A stretch of DNA of 39,566 nt from contig VGOE01000018.1 of the NCBI GenBank assembly GCA_016876035.1, forward strand, positions 1 to 39,566, in the 5' to 3' direction. The translations under genes were made by a program, and so were the position numbers. The notes below the pieces were generated by a model that saw only the letters and a program-made list of their open reading frames with translations, ran no database searches and was not told where the DNA came from. Positions 39,472 to 39,566 of the stretch are shown piece after piece (the first letter of the stretch is position 1; every line of letters starts with the position of its first letter). This stretch comes from Chloroflexota bacterium (lineage in GTDB: Bacteria; Chloroflexota; Dehalococcoidia; UBA2247; RBG-13-53-26).

Positions 39472-39566
39472 TCAAGAGAAGTGTGTAAATTGAGGGATAG
39501 GCTTCTCCTTCCAGGTTGAGTTAAGGTGATTGGTAATGCCATAGATGATCCGATCAACACTCTCAG
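39472..39566 (-). CDS. IS256-family (Mutator-type) transposase, C-terminal end (cut by window edge)
   Basis: On the minus strand the last 30 codons of a gene read ESVDRIIYGITNHLNSTWKE then KPIPQFTHFS and a TGA (39474-39472). The pattern 'E..(D/E)RIIY.I...LN..W..KP...FT' is the usual C-terminus of IS256-family transposases. The sequence just outside the stop (TAGTGTCAAGAGAAGTGTGT, 39467-39486, partly overlapping the last codons) probably holds the terminal inverted repeat. The element body lies beyond the window. It probably limits the surface-protein gene on this side. Confidence 0.75.
   Translation of the reverse strand, partial: ESVDRIIYGITNHLNSTWKEKPIPQFTHFS

Noticed and set aside
1-39566. 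tRNA, rRNA or CRISPR array
   Set aside because: I saw no cloverleaf-like TTCGANNC contexts with matching acceptor stems, no rRNA segments and no regularly spaced short repeats. The only regular repeats are the protein-coding Ig repeats.

Overview
The window looks like accessory DNA from the chromosome of a strictly anaerobic bacterium. Its genes resemble archaeal-type CO dehydrogenase/acetyl-CoA synthase (CODH/ACS) and formylmethanofuran dehydrogenase. It also has an ATP-dependent benzoyl-CoA reductase / 2-hydroxyacyl-CoA dehydratase-like set, short-chain dehydrogenases, a branched-chain-type substrate-binding protein, a NarL-type two-component system and a large putative-Ig surface protein. 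My best guess is an uncultured Chloroflexota (Dehalococcoidia-like) or a similar sediment anaerobe. No rRNA or tRNA is present to settle this.

Layout. 1-1.8 kb: mazEF-type toxin-antitoxin module (toxin cut by the window edge), an IS630-family element whose transposase carries an in-frame stop, and a ~100-bp dispersed repeat. 1.96-8.85 kb, + strand: MoxR/ChlI-like AAA+ ATPase, CooC-like nickel ATPase, a self-contained RelB/RelE-like module, a ChlD-like AAA/vWA protein, formylmethanofuran dehydrogenase B- and D-like proteins and a three-cluster Fe-S protein. 19.6-8.85 kb, - strand: CODH epsilon-like protein, an unknown protein, an SDR, then two tandem copies of [ACS beta (CdhC) - 8-Cys mini-protein - CODH alpha (CdhA)]. 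The two operons converge and overlap at their stop codons. 20.5-24.9 kb: unknown beta-rich protein, phosphotransferase, frameshifted substrate-binding lipoprotein, unknown protein. 25-31.4 kb: Asp/Glu racemase-like protein, two HgdB/BcrB-C-like subunits and their BadF-type activator, an ACS-domain protein without the A-cluster, and a second CooC. 31.5-36.3 kb: SDR lacking the catalytic Tyr, response regulator/histidine kinase pair, phytoene-desaturase-like flavoprotein. 36.4-39.6 kb: secreted protein with nine putative-Ig repeats, then the end of an IS256-family transposase.

The main point is that this does not look like an ordinary Wood-Ljungdahl locus. Both CODH alpha copies keep the four Cys ligands of the Ni/Fe-S core but have lost the His and Cys that hold the unique iron of the C-cluster (His to Asp; the ICC motif to IGP/IGA). 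The FwdB-like protein has Ser-Trp where Cys-His at the W/Mo site is expected. Both ACS copies keep all six A-cluster cysteines. The corrinoid Fe-S protein and its methyltransferase are absent. Two CooC proteins and a metal-chelatase-like MoxR/vWA pair suggest that metal centres are still built. I infer a divergent, possibly undescribed ACS-centred enzyme system, perhaps acting on an acyl or carbonyl substrate other than CO2/CO. It may be linked to the adjacent acyl-CoA reductase/dehydratase genes. The residue comparisons use family motifs recalled from memory and need an alignment.
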